Origin: Sesamum alatum
Lineage: Eukaryota; Streptophyta; Magnoliopsida; Lamiales; Pedaliaceae
Reading direction: 5' to 3'
Length of the DNA stretch: 64,000 bases
Assembly (NCBI GenBank): GCA_034509735.1
Contig: JACGWO010000011.1
Coordinates: 24,970,979-25,034,978, forward strand
In this document: positions 1 to 12,406 of the stretch, piece after piece
How positions within the stretch are numbered: the first letter of the stretch is position 1
How the letters are laid out: each line of letters opens with the position of its first letter
Notes under the pieces: model-generated
The model's database searches: none
Told to the model about the DNA's origin: nothing
What the model saw: only the letters and a program-made list of their open reading frames with translations
Made by a program: the position numbers and the translations under genes

Positions 1-142
1 TTTTTCATGTGGTCAATCAAGTTCACTTGATATGACATAAGAACAGTACAAAATACAACCAACACTCGTTAATAAACTATACTAGTATATGTGACACTCA
101 ATGTGTGTGCAAAAATAAATTTAAATTTTTAAAATTAATTAT

Positions 143-765
143 TGTTGGGATTAATCCCTCTAGTGACACACACTAGAACCAAAAACCTACCTTACTATTA
201 CAGGGGGGATTTAGGGTTTCAAGCCCTCAAATTACAGATTAGGGGTTTGGCAGAAATATCCATAAAAAATACAGGGGAGGGGAAGTTAGAGAAACAGATA
301 TAGGATTAATCAAAAATAGATCGGAAATGGCTCAGGTTTTTCCTGATTCGAGGAAGAGATGCCCCGACTGTCCAAATGCCGGCAACCCATCGGTTGCACA
401 AAATCCAGAAGCCACTTAGGCCAACACCGTCCACTCAGGACCCAACTACAAAACCAACGGCCACTCAGGCCTCTCAGTCCACACAGGACACTGGTGCACG
501 AAGCACAACACAAGGTAAATTCTGTTCACAAAGATTGGATGGGGAACAAAAAGAGGGATCAAAGTGTGACTTAAGTCTATCTGAAAAAAGGGATGGGAAA
601 ATCCTTTTATAGGGCTTCCTGTTTAAGGCACAAAGGGGGAATGGGGCGGTGAGGGCTATTTTCGATGATATGGTTATCTAGTGAAGATGGAGGATTCAAG
701 GAGGCGAGAGAGCAAGGAAGACGAAAGGGGGAGAGAAGCTTCAGCAGATTAGGGTTAGGGCAACA
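143..765 (-). mobile_element. possible LTR, minus orientation
   Basis: The segment is bounded by TGTTG on the left and CAACA on the right. On the minus strand it holds a strong TATA box (CCTATAAAAGG, rc of 603-613) about 150 nt from the presumed U3 end. No clear 5-bp target duplication is visible (attat against tatta), and no primer-binding site or polyprotein frame adjoins it. Short overlapping ORFs here have no recognisable domains. The LTR call is an inference from the terminal dinucleotides and the TATA box only. An unrelated repeat is possible. Confidence 0.3.
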
Positions 766-1666
766 TATTAAAAATAACACAAAACCGGGTCGAGGCGGGT
801 CAAGACGGGGACGTGGGCCAAGTGGCTTTTGGTCCAGGCCATCCAGGATGGGCCAAACAGGGAGCGTGGGGATGCCGGCCTTAAAGGGGACGTGGGCCGA
901 CTAGCAACAATTATCACTTTAAAAAATATATATTAAGTGAATAGATTTAAAAATATTAAAAAATAGAAGAAAATTATGAGAAATTATTGAGAAAAGATTG
1001 AAGAAAAAGAAATGTGTAAGTTGAGAAAAGAGAGAAATGAAAAAATGAAAAGAGAGAAAAAAAAACAATTAAAAATAAATAAAAAGTGGCAGATCATAAA
1101 AATTGAAGATACTAAAATGGTGCTTTTTAATTATATTAGCGTCGTGGAACGTCGTCTATACTTACATATAATAAATAATATTTCATATTTTAAAATATAT
1201 TATAAATAAGTAAAATATATATAAATCAACACATTCACATTTAAAAAAAATCACAACGAAATAAATAAAAAAAAAAAAAGAAACTAATTTAAGAGTATTA
1301 TCATCATACAAAGACTTGGCGCAATTGCTCTTTGTGAGTAACAAAAGAGTTTTTATTTTATATTAGTATAGATAAAGATATAAATATAACATGGTGTTCT
1401 GTAATTATGGAAAATTACTAAAAAGCCCCTGGCAGTACAAAGTAACAAGCAGGAGGCAGAGGCCAAAAAGTGAAACTTGATAATAACTCCCACAAACATG
1501 AGAAACAAGAGCAGTCAGTATACCAAACTGAAGATTTTGGCTCATTGAAACAGGCCTTTTTCCCACACACACACACACACACACACATCTCCTTCCACCA
1601 AAACAACCTTAATCTGCTTCCTTCCCCTCAAACTCGCAGTAGCAGAAGTAGAGAAAGACATCAACA
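766..1666. other. AT-rich intergenic; possible Helitron-like repeat at about 1130-1374
   Basis: No gene is supported. From about 1130 to 1374 the sequence resembles the 36947-37220 segment (shared poly-A/T blocks and a core like ttttaaaatatattataaata). On the minus strand it begins TCTATACTAATATAAAA, like the 5' end of the Helitron at 35278-36946, and ends with CTAA-T. A (CA)n microsatellite at about 1566-1588 lies in the presumed FRO 5' leader. Confidence 0.35.
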
Positions 1667-4600
1667 ATGGCTTCCTCTGCAATAACCAGTGCTGTAAGAA
1701 CATCAATTTTGCTGCTGTCCCTGCTGGTTTTTCTTGGTAATATCATGATGTGGATCATCATGCCAACTGACACATACTACAATCACTGGTTACTCCATAT
1801 CCTGGCTGCTACCAACTCAACTTTCTTCGGCATACAAGGTAAGCTTTAAGATTCTTCGGCCCGCCCTTTATCTTAAACTCCGCTAGTAGCCCATGTTGTC
1901 TGATTTCGTTTCTGCATGAAAACCTATGGATGACCTTCTGTCGTAATTTGCACCAAGACGTATCCTAGAAACTGACCTTGAGCAACCATAGACGTATGAG
2001 TTGTTGGAAGCTATGGTGGGTTCAATTGTAACGATTATATCTTGAAGGAAGAGAAGAGGAATATATATATATATATATATATATTCTCTCTAAATTGTTC
2101 CTCTCTATTTCACTTGAATAATATCAGATTAAAACTCTGTTTCTGGCGGTTCTTGGTAAAACAGGCAAACGCTCTGCAGAAATTCCCAATGGACTTCAAA
2201 CTCGGATCAGTTGGAACTAGACTCACAAAGCTTTAATTCTGTATAAGATGAATGATAACCGTTTGCATTCTGAAAATGCGTTTGAAAATCTACTGAAAAT
2301 TAAAAGACAAGTTTAATCTCCCAACCGAATTCTTAACAGTCTGTCTGTACATTACAGGTCCAATAATGCTGGATTTCACATTTCCCATTGTGTTCATTGC
2401 TGTTCTGGGATGTATATATCTGCATTTGGGGAAGAGAAAAGCTAGTGTCACAGGAAGGTAAGCAGTATTCACCTCTCAAAGTCAGTAAAACCTATCTTCA
2501 TTTTGATTCAGTTCTAATACACTTGACGCGCGTTTGATGAAACGAACAGCAGCAAAAGGGACAGAAAACTGAGGTTCTTGAAACAGCCGATGATCGTTAA
2601 GGGGCTGGGGATTGTTACCGTGACGGAGCTAGCACTGTTCACCATGTTCATTGCTCTGTGTGTTTGGTATTTTGCTGACTATGTGCGCCATTGGTTCAAG
2701 CTAGTTCCTGTCCTCTCAACCACAAGAGGTGAAAAACTGTAAGAACCACAAGAAAAACTAGAATCTGTTGTTGTAAGATGGGATTAAATGCATTTTTTGT
2801 TCCGTAATTTAGGTCATTTGGGGTTTTCGTTCCTTAACTTTTTAGGATAGCATTTTAGTCATGGATCTTTTCAGTTTTCGCGATTTTAGTCGTTTTAATT
2901 GTTGGCCGAAGTTCACCTCCAACGACGAGAAGGGTGAACTCCGACAAGAAAAAAAGAAGACTGAAATCACGAAAATTAAAAAGATGTAGGAACAAAATGC
3001 TACTCTAGAAAGTTAAAGGACAAAAATGCTGATAAATATGAGCCAATAGGAACAAAAGTCCCAATTTTAAAATGTAACGTGAGAGGCTCATCTATTTTTC
3101 TGGCAAAAAAATGACTAAAGAAAATTAAAAAAATATAAGACCAAATTGCTACCCTAAAAAGTTAAAGAACGAAAACACCAAATGACCTAATTTACGGAAG
3201 CAAAAATACATTTAAAATTTGTAATATGCTCCAATGTCTTAATCTTATGTCATAGTGGTTTCTAATAGAACTACACATTTTTTAAGCCCGTTTACATTCT
3301 ATTATTAGTCTGGATAAGCTGCCCTTTTACTTTTGCACTATGGAGGTTAGGTTGTTATCCCCAGGCCAGCACAAATCACCGTGATCTCATTTAATCAGAA
3401 CAATCCAAGTAAACATAGTATAATTAATACTGAACCTATTCTTTTTTTTTTTTTTTTTTTGGGAGGTGGCAAAGCAAGGTGGAAAGAGTGGGTGTAGTGG
3501 CAGGGGTAGCAGGGAACTTGTGCTTGACATTTCTCTTCTATCCAGTGACAAGAGGATCATCAATTCTTGGTATGTTGGGGGTAACATCTGAGGCCAGCAT
3601 AAAGTACCACATTTGGCTTGGTAATATAGCCATGTCCCTCTTTACTGCTCATGGATTTCTTTACCTTGTCTATTGGGCCTTCACTAATAGACTATATGAG
3701 GTAAAATCAACTCTTTCCTTTTTCTTTCTTTCAACAAAATAACTAAAAATTTGGGAGAGTTACGTTAGCATCCACTAATTTATGGTTTATTTATACAAAT
3801 CGTCCATATTTTTTTTTGAGAAATTATACGTACACCCATCAGAAACGTCAATGTCATTACGTAAATTACTCTTACTTTTTGGTTGTCAGGGGTGATTTTC
3901 GTAATTACACAAAAGATAGGGATGATTTGTATAAATAAATCATAAATCAGAGGGAGTAAATGTGATGAACCCTAAAAATTATAGTCGAAAATTTTAAATG
4001 AAAATTGAGAAAAGGGATACTTCTTGACTTGGAAAAAAGACAAGTTAATCACACTACTAAACAATTCAAATGAATGGCTGAGTATCATTTTCTTCACTTA
4101 AAGTTATTTCTGCCTCTGTCCTATCGTTCTTTTGTTTATTGTCTTTTTGCAATTTTTACATAGCTGATAATCTAGTTTGTTAAATATCACTTGATGCTTT
4201 CAAGGGATCATCTCAAATTGCAATCTTTTCCAACTACATGTTTCATAGAGTTAACAAACTTCATTTCCCTCAATCTTATATTTTAGGGCTATTTACACTT
4301 AGATTCCCTCTAAAACTACGGAATTACACTTTCTCTAAAAAGATTTTAGATTATACTTACACTCCCTCTAAAAATTCACCATTTACATCTGATCCCCTTT
4401 TATTAAGATTTTAACGAAAAATATTGCACCAACAAAAAAAAAATACATAAATTTATAATTTTACTCCTCGTTCAACATTTCCCTTTAATATTTTTATACT
4501 GTTGTGCATGAGAATCTTAAGAGTGATAAACCTAAAGACTAAAGTGCTCCAAACATTTGTCTTGTCTTCTCCCCATGTTGTGTAGTTGGCATTGTCCCTA

Positions 4601-7600
4601 AAAGTGCAAAAACCCTTTTTGTCATTGCTATTTGTCCTTTTCTTTCACTATAGTGGGAATTGGGACCATTGAGAATATGGTCATGAATAAATGCAATGTA
4701 TATATAGAAAATATATATATAGGATGATGAATCTCATTTTCAAAGAATTTGTATGAACCATAATTATTTGGTGCTCCCATTTCCATACATCTATCTCCAT
4801 TGATACTCCACTCTATCTTTAGATACAAAATTAAAATCTTGGACCTAAAAATTTGTGCATCTATTTTTTTATTTATTTAAATAAGAAGTTTTCTTTTTTT
4901 TAAAAAAAAAGAAGTATGTCGGGCTAGTGCTTACATATGCATACGAAATAATTGCATCATCTTTTTAAAACTTCTTTCATTTTTCCCTTTGTACTTGAAC
5001 CCCACACAAAATAAATGCACAAAACAAATGAAATGGACATGAAATGCACCAAAAAGATAGAAATAAAAATGAAATGAAATGAAATTAAAGGCAGCCAAAG
5101 AAAGGATAAATTAAATCAGTGTAGTCAAAAAGGGTCTCACATATCATTATTGTGCTTCTAGGTTTTTGAATAATTTTCTTTTGTTATAGAGAAACTAGAT
5201 ATTATATTGTGTGGTACCTGCACGTATAATTTTTAGTAATGTTTTTATTTTATTGAATCTCATAATTTGTTCATGTATATTAAAATTTGACATTGCTTTT
5301 ACAACCTCAATTACAAAAATTGTCTGATAATTTTTTTTAATACATTAATTATCAATACATATTTTACTCAAATTAAATTAAAAATTGAAACTTTGTACAG
5401 TATAGGTTATATCGATACGATGATGGTATATACATTCAACACATAATAATATGTTATTTCAATGAACAATAAACTTAAACAAAATGGGAGTAAATTTAAT
5501 TTTGAGAACATGTAATTGCATGAAATTAATTTTCTAAAGAAATTTGATTGAGTAGTTAATTCAACATGAATTGAGAAGTAGAAGGGCATGTTCGGTATTA
5601 TAATAATTTGGTGTAGCGGTATCAAAACTATAATTTTTAGTCTCAAAACTCTCTTCCGTTTATAATAACTTGAAACTGTAGCACGTAGTATCTGCGCACA
5701 TACACTCCCCTCCTCCGAGGTTTGATGTAATTACACATAGACCCCCTATGATTTGGGAAATTACATCTAATACCCATGATGTTTGCTTCTATCTAATAAA
5801 TATGTCCATCCGTTAGTCAAAATTCACTAAATTTGTTGATATTAACAAAAAAATTGAATGAAAATCAATTTTTACCATCGATTGACTTATTACAAACTTA
5901 TTATGGGTCAAACAAATCATTTATGTGACCCAACAAGAATAAAATCAGTAGTTTAGTCATAAAACATTTGTATAACCTGCAATAAATTAGTAATAAATCA
6001 ATCAAGAATAAATATCAAATTTTATTAAATTTTTTTGTTAATATAAGCAAATTTAGTGAATTTTGACTAACGAAGGAACCTATTTGTTAGACGAAAGCAA
6101 ACCTCAGAAGTAATAAATGTAATTTTTCAAACCACAGGAGATTTACGGGTAATTACACCAAACCTTTGGGGAAGAAGATGTAATTATCCATAATTTTCAG
6201 TAATACTTTTATCAGACCGGGCCATGAACTACTATCACGGGCCAACCGAAATGAAAGTAAACATGCTATTAAACCTGATTATCTGGGATTTCCCAAGTAA
6301 ATGAGACCTAATAGAACAAAACTTGATCCAACAATGGAAAATATTATGCCACATATAACCAAACATATATTTTTACAAAACAAATGTCCATGTATATTGG
6401 ACAGATATTGATTTTATTTTTTGGTCCTAAATTATGTGTATGAATTAATGCAGATGCTGAAATGGGATGATCACTACGTATCAAATGTAGCCGGAGAGAT
6501 ATCTTTGGTATGTGGATTGGCCCTGTGGGTGACAACTTACCCTACCATAAGAAGGAAGATGTTTGAGCTCTTTTTCTACACTCACTACCTCTACATTCTC
6601 TTCATCATTTTCTTCATATTGCATACTGGCATTGGCTTTGCCTGCATCATGCTCCCTGGCCTTTATCTCTTTCTCATCGATCGATACTTGAGGTTCTTAC
6701 AGTCGAGACAGAAAGTCCGATTACTTTCAGCTCATCTCCTACCATGCCACACTATTGAGCTCAATTTCTCCAAGAGTCGAGGTAAAGTCACAACAACAAA
6801 TTTGATCCATGATGCATTACACTCATCATGTAACCGTATAGTCTTTGATCATCTCAATCGTCCATCTTGCAAGACTGACACAATCTTAGATAATCTCAAC
6901 CACACCCACCCTTGTAAATGCACATATCTAGAAGGAATGTTATTAACTCCAACTTGCAAACTCATTCTGGCAGGTCTGAGTTACAATCCAACAAGTACCA
7001 TCTTTATAAGTGTGCCCAGCATTTCCAAGCTGCAGTGGCATCCTTTCACTATAACTTCAAACAGTAACTTAGAACCGGAGAGACTTAGTGTCGTAATCAA
7101 ATGCGACGGCAGTTGGACTAGGGAGCTGTACGACGTGATCTCATCCCCTTCCCCCATCGACCATCTTCAGGTATCAGTCGAAGGACCATATGGACCTGCC
7201 ACAACAAATTTTCTCAGGTTTGTAATAACAGTATTCACATGTGTATCTGTACTTATGCATAAAGATGAGAATGGGTGGATTCCGGAGTGGGTTTGCCAAA
7301 ACTCAAGACTCAAGCCATCATAATTTTGTGGCCTGAGAACCGACCCGCTCTGAACCTAGGACCTTACGAGTTTAACCCGTTATAATATTGACACAAGTTT
7401 CTAAATGTCATAAAATAAAGTTATTAGTAAAGAACTGATGATTACAAGACTATGCATGAATGCTTTTATTTTTGAAAAATTAAAGATTCCAAACTTATTT
7501 ATTGCTTTTGTACACATCGAAAGCATAATTTCTTCATTACTTTATATTATTATTTCAAATTTTAATAAGTGTATTATTTTTAGGTCTTAAATATGCTGCA

Positions 7601-8591
7601 GGCATGATATATAAGTGTTGGCACCTAAAATTTGATATGCTGCAGGCATGATATGCTGGTGATGATTAGTGGTGGGAGTGGCATCACACCTTTCATTTCT
7701 ATCATAAGAGAGCTCATCTTTATCAGTTCAACCTTAAAATGCAAGACTCCAAAGATCAAACTCATAAGTGTATTCAAGAACTCTTCAAACCTTTCCATAT
7801 TAGACCTCATCCTCCCAACTTCGAGCTATTCCTCAAATTCCAGCAACTTGGACCTACAAATTGAGGCCTATGTGACAAGAGAGAAAGGGAATCCAAAAGG
7901 CAAGTTGGAACCCTCTCGGACCGTATGGTTCAAGCCAAATGCATCTGATGAACCTATATCTCCCGCATTAGGCCCCAACAGTTGGCTCTGGCTTGGTGCA
8001 ATAATCTCATCATCTTTCACCATTTTCCTAGTTCTCTTAGGAATTTTCACTCAGTATGTCGTTTACCCTATCGATCAAAACACCAATAAGCTGTATTCCT
8101 ACACCAAGAAAGCTTCAGTGAACATGTTGATCATATGCTTCTCCATAGTGATAGCAGCTAGTGGTGCATTTCTGTGGAACAAGAAGCTGAGTTCCAAGGA
8201 AGCTAAGAAACTTCAACACACAGGGGAATCAACAACCACTAAATCATCAGATGATATAGAATTGGAAAGCCTTCCTCTAGAATCAGTTACTAAATCTATC
8301 AATGTGCACTATGGTCAAAGGCCAAACCTCAAAAGTAAGTACGCGCCTAGATTGAAGCCACTTTTGTTCAATTTTTTAAAAAAGTTTAGGTGTAGAAGTA
8401 GTTTTTGGATTTGTCCTATGAAAAAATTTGATGCGGGTTTTTGGTTTGTAGGAATCCTCTTGGAGATCAAAGAATCAAATGTCGGAGTCCTTGTTAGCGG
8501 CCCCAAAGAGATGAGGGAGGATGTTGCAGCCATATGCTCAACTGGGCAGGCAGATAATCTCCATTTTGAATCCATCAGCTTCACTTGGTGA
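1667..8591 (+). CDS. FRO: Ferric-chelate reductase (FRO4/5-like), 8 exons
   Basis: Plasma-membrane flavocytochrome that passes electrons from NADPH via FAD and two hemes to Fe(III)-chelates or Cu(II) outside the cell. Exons read: 1667-1838, 2358-2457, 2550-2738, 3466-3700, 6454-6781, 6974-7217, 7646-8334, 8452-8591. They join in phase to 698 residues, close to Arabidopsis FRO4/5. Visible features are an N-terminal membrane segment, bis-heme histidine pairs H202/H216 and H276/H289, the FAD motif HPFT near 364-367, VEGPYGP, the NADPH motif GGSGITP at 432-438, two late membrane segments (about 535-605), and the C-terminal end SISFTW. Exon 4 is entered from an acceptor right after a long T tract. 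Intron 4 (3701-6453) is unusually long and repeat-filled. The 192-nt intron 5 is stop-free and in frame (see findings). The assignment to FRO is firm. Which paralogue it is, and the exact exon 3/4 junction, are inferred from the conserved protein. Confidence 0.93.
2785..3216. repeat. Foldback repeat in FRO intron 3
   Basis: The left arm (about 2785-2860) and right arm (about 3150-3216) are imperfect inverted copies built around 'gttccgtaatttaggtcatt' and its complement. The centre holds further partly inverted copies of 'aagttaaaggacaaaaatgc'. It has no coding capacity. It is a non-autonomous foldback or MITE-like element within a 727-nt intron. Confidence 0.65.
3755..3972. repeat. Foldback repeat in FRO intron 4 (same family as 21526-21803)
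   Basis: The inverted arms contain 'tatggtttatttatacaaat' on the left and the complement-like 'gtataaataaatcataaatc' on the right. They match the arms of the elements at 21526-21803 and 56586-56865. The termini are degenerate, so no target duplication can be called. Confidence 0.55.
3973..5697. other. Remainder of long FRO intron 4, left part
   Basis: AT-rich intronic sequence with no coding signal. A single arm resembling 14840-15346 ('ttacacttagattccctcta') lies near 4290-4400 without a clear partner. Confidence 0.5.
5698..6191. repeat. Foldback repeat in FRO intron 4
   Basis: Long imperfect inverted arms. The left has 'gaggtttgatgtaattacac' and 'gttagtcaaaattcactaaa', and the right has their complements ('ttagtgaattttgactaacg', 'ggtaattacaccaaaccttt', ending gatgtaattatcc). 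It resembles a partial copy at about 22990-23190. It ends about 260 nt before FRO exon 5. Confidence 0.6.
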
Positions 8592-8936
8592 TGTGTTCTT
8601 GCACAAAAATGGAAAATTGAAAATGCAGACCAACTAGTAGCAATACTACATGATGCAGTTGGAAGTTCTCGTGTATCTGCACTTGGAAGAATAGCTATGT
8701 AATAAGCAAGCAATTATTGGATCTGATTACCAGAGTGTAATTTACTACTGCGTATGTAATTCCCCCGTTTTCAAGAGAGAAGTAATACAGTAAAAGCTTT
8801 GCAATTTTTTATTTAATTTTCGGATTTGTGGTTAGAGGGATATGTTCAAACTCAGCATACTGCCAACAACCCGTCCTGGAAGTTACTCCAAAAATAATCA
8901 AAATGTTTGCATATTATCAAGTGATTTAATACTTAC

Positions 8937-9286
8937 AACAACAGCAATGATCTTCGTCTCTGTGCTCCCAACCGCCTGCAGATCCTCCCCATCTCTCTCA
9001 ACGGAATCCATGTCTCTCTTACAAATTCCTAATCTCACTATATGCTGGCAATCTTTTTCTTTTTTTTTTTTTTTAAAGCAAGGAAATTAGACAAGAATTT
9101 TCACCAAAACAAAACAAAACAAAAAACAAATAAGAATGATAAAACGAATACATACCTGAGAGGAAGAACACAGCTCGAGGCGATCAATAAGCGCTTGAGA
9201 CTTTTAAGATAAACGATCTTCTCTGCGGAGGTGAGCAATTTGGTGGTTCCAGGTGGATCCTGCAGCCATCCATACGCCATATACAT
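8937..9286 (-). pseudogene. 5' fragment of a RIC1-like gene (two exons, frameshifted)
   Basis: RIC1-type proteins are large beta-propeller Rab GEF subunits that begin MYMAYGW. Exon A (9156-9286) encodes MYMAYGWLQ, later KIVYLK and RLL. Then, only after a frame shift, it reads LELCSSSQ, matching the family's LELW-SSQ. It ends at a good donor (GTATGT). Exon B (8937-9044) follows an AG acceptor and encodes HIVRLGICKRD, then EDLQAVGSTETKIIAVV, matching the family's second stretch (VRLGKYKRD, ENLQAVWSP, KLIAVL). It is followed by GTAAGT. Splicing A to B in the ATG frame meets a stop at once (ATA TAG), and no further exons are visible, whereas the family has over 1000 residues. This is therefore a truncated gene copy with intron retained, so it was duplicated at DNA level. 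The family match is from memory of the conserved N terminus. Confidence 0.7.
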
Positions 9287-10851
9287 CTTCGGGTGCATAT
9301 ATCTACGTATTTGTGTGTATATAGAGAATGAGATTTTCAGAATGTGCTGAATTTGGTTGTACATTGAAGATTTCTACAGAGAAGCGTTGAGCTTTTGAAA
9401 CTGGAATTGCATCGGAATACTTTCGAAGAAAAGGAGTTTGATTTTCACGTACAACAAGAGGAGGATCGGTGAAGCAACAGTGTATTTGCTGGTCTCGACA
9501 TGATCTTCTTCATTTTACACTTGTGCCCCGTAATTTTGGTATATTTCATATTTCGCCCGCTGGATTGGGCTTGATTGGGCCTAGCTGGTAGAGTCCTATA
9601 AAACTGGGCCACTCTGAAGTGAAGTGGCCCGCTTAGGCCCAAAAAAATTTGGCAGGTTAGCTGTTTCGGTTGCAAACGAGGTGCGAGGAACTTGCAAACG
9701 AGGAGATTGAGTGGCTTATAAGCTTCAATGCCTCCTCTCCTTATGAGGCGCCTTTTCAGAACAAAATCGTGAGGCTCATACGTGGCCAAAGCGAATAATA
9801 CCTCGCGCAATGGGGCACCGATTAAGTCGCAAGAGACATCAATTAATTAAATAAGAAAAAGATAAAAGTTGTTAAAAGTTATTGAAAAAAGAACCGAGAA
9901 GAAAAGGCAACGTGAAAAGTGAGAGAGAGAGAGAATTTGAGGTTGAGAAAAGAAAAAAAGAACCGTTGAAATGATTTTTTAAAAAATTGACAGACAAAAA
10001 AAATTAAGACAAAAAAAAAATGCTTTTCAAGTATAATAAGGTATAGATTTCAACAATTAAATATTTTCAACTGAAAACATATTTCTATCTTTTTTAGCAT
10101 AATCATTATCTCATTAATGTAGAGGGTAATTACACATTGTTATCCTAACTATGATATATTTATATTTTTTCATCTAAATTATTTTTTTTTATTAAGATTT
10201 GTCATTCAAAGTATACGAGATTTACACTTTATCATCTCATTCCAATGGAAATTGATCACATGTATAGATCATGCTATTTTTTAATGGTAAAAATATCAAT
10301 TATAGGATGCGTTGATATACTGCATGTCCGAATTGACATATTCTTACACTTTGGTATTCTTGATTGACGTTTTACCCTTAAAAAACAACATTTACTATAC
10401 ATGTTATCACTTTTTCAGTGAAAATTTACATCTAAAAGTAGTTTAACATGGCAAACTGAAAAATCCCGTGTATTTTGGACGGCGAAGTGTAACGAAAAAT
10501 AGTTTCAATGAGAATATAAAAACATCATAATTCAGATGGCAAAAATTAATACTATATTGATCCAACACTAATGGCAACTAGCAATTGAAATACACTCAAT
10601 GTTTATATAATTTAAATTTTTGTTATACTTATTTAATTCAGTGAAAAAAAAAAAGACAAAATTAATAACTGGTCAAAATTAATAAACTAAATTAACTCTA
10701 AATGTGAATTAATAGAAAATTATTAGTTAAATTAATTCATAATAGTTATTTGTGAAAGAAAAAAAAAGTATAGATAAAGACATTTTACGGCAATTCATAA
10801 TTTGCATCACGATATCGATATTATATTTAATCTCAGTCAAAAGGACATCAA
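9287..10851. other. Intergenic
   Basis: Contains the presumed old leader/promoter of the RIC1-like fragment (9287-9480), the short repeat at 9691-9819, then AT-rich sequence with no supported gene. Confidence 0.5.
9691..9819 (-). repeat. Dispersed short repeat, copy 1
   Basis: On the minus strand it reads GGTGCCCC, then GAGGTATTATTCGCTTTGG, GAGCCTCACGATTTTGTT and GCTTATAAGCCACTCAA. A diverged copy in the same orientation is at 14346-14478. The pattern (TATT-CGCTTTGG, CACG-TTTTGTT, CTTATAAGCC) resembles a short repeat that I recall from many plant genomes near genes. Its class is unknown to me. Confidence 0.5.
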
Positions 10852-10925
10852 GGTGTCGTGGTGTAGTTGGTTATCACGTCAGTCTAACACACTGAAGGTC
10901 TCCGGTTCGAGTCCCGGCAACGCCA
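10852..10925 (+). tRNA. tRNA-Val (anticodon AAC)
   Basis: A 74-nt cloverleaf with D arm GTGTAGTTGGTTATCAC, anticodon loop CTAACAC in stem TCAGT/ACTGA, variable loop AGGTC and T loop TTCGAGT. A T-rich run follows (pol III terminator, TTTTTT after about 10 nt). Two stem mismatches are visible: C6/A67 in the acceptor stem, and C51/C63 in the T stem. It may be functional or mildly degenerate. Confidence 0.85.
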
Positions 10926-12406
10926 TTTTCTGTTCTTTTTTAATCTTTTTTTAGAGGTTCGCAGTTTTGATGGCTGAAGAAGAGACAGACAACACTAATT
11001 ACATTAAAGAGTGTAATAAAGACAAACCGTTAACCACCACTCAACAATGCTTTACGTGCCCATCTCAATTAGCTCTCGAATTTTCCATTTATGACCCCTT
11101 TTTTTTCCCCATTCAGGCCCCCCAACTTTGCTGTTATTGCCAAGATTCCCCCTCCCCTTATACAGAGTTGAAAAGCAAGCCCACTGAAATCATATGAAAG
11201 CAGACACTTTCACATGTTGCACAATCAGTTGCCGTAGTCAAACCAGGATTTTTTGAGGTGAAGTTTCATCTTTCGTACGTGTTTCCGCCCTATGTTGTCT
11301 GAAAGTGTTTGTTTCTTGTGTTTTCTCTTGGTGGGTTGTTTTGTTCTTGTGGGAACTGATTTTACTGCTTCTGGGCTTCCTGAGAAACTTTGTTCAAGAC
11401 TGGTTTGGCTGTTTCTTTCTTGAATTGAAGGTGGGTAGTTAGAAAATTCTTGATTGCTTCTGCAGTGCAAACTTGTGGATGATATATGTTTTAATTTGTA
11501 CAGTTTAATTCAACTTTTTATCAGGTGAAATTTTGGGATTTGTGTTTGTTTTGGGTTTATAATCACAGTGCTCTGTGCTTCATGCTAGGGTTCTTGATTC
11601 AAAGACTCTTCCTTTTTTCTTTTTTGCTTTATCCATAAGGCTCTGTTCTTATCTGTTCATTAAATTGGAATTCTTGTCCCTTCAATAAAGAAAAAGCAAA
11701 GAAAATTAATATGTTGATCTTGCAGATATAGGTAGTGACTCTGTTGAGGGTCTTGTAGATGCTACGCCGAGTGCGTGATACATCGGATAGTTAGATGATT
11801 GACACATCCCTTTTTTTAGAAATGAAGGGTATGCGATAATCGTTCGTATACTCAGTTCACAAAGCACTTAGTGTAGCATGAATTTGGTCCTAGTTAAGTA
11901 GGGTTGGTGGTGATTAACAGTTATCATGGAGCTGATTTTAGTATTAATTTGGTGCCTTTTGAGAGTTTGTTTTGATGACTGTTTAGCATTTCAGCATTTG
12001 TATCGTCTTCCAGTTGAAAGCCAGTCGATGATCACTTTAGAGCTTATTGCATTTTTCTCTAGTAATTAATCTCATAACTTGCAATTGCGTCTGCTATATT
12101 GCCATCTTGAGGACTCTTATCACTATTCCGCTTTTGTTGTATGACTCTGATTCACTGATTCAACAAACACTGAGCCTGACTCGTTACATCTTTATAGCTT
12201 ACGATTCACTGTCATGTCTTTTTAATTTTTGTGATCAGTTCATGAGTTTGATGCTTATGATATTCAGCTTGGCAGATGCGTGGGCTGTATTAATTTGTTT
12301 ATTCTTATGGTTTCCAGCGTTCATCTCTGTCCTGTAACTCCAAAGAGCAGAAACGGTCTGGCAAGGAATTACGACATCTGAGTCATTAAGTGGGATAGTT
12401 GATGAA
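10926..12406 (+). other. Probable promoter, 5' leader and leader introns of the RING-H2 gene
   Basis: No coding exon is supported upstream of the MGGCC start at 12407. The segment from about 11200 has the T/G-rich composition typical of leader introns, with potential acceptors such as 'ttatcag' near 11520. The exact transcript structure cannot be seen from sequence. Confidence 0.4.

Noticed and set aside
1470..1685. Frame upstream of and overlapping the FRO start
   Set aside because: It overlaps the leader and first codons in another frame and includes the (CA)n run. The MASS start at 1667 gives the family N terminus.
6421..6453. In-frame ATG upstream of FRO exon 5, suggesting a separate 300-residue gene
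   Set aside because: The acceptor TGCAG at 6453 joins exon 4 in phase and restores the conserved family sequence. The upstream part is intron.
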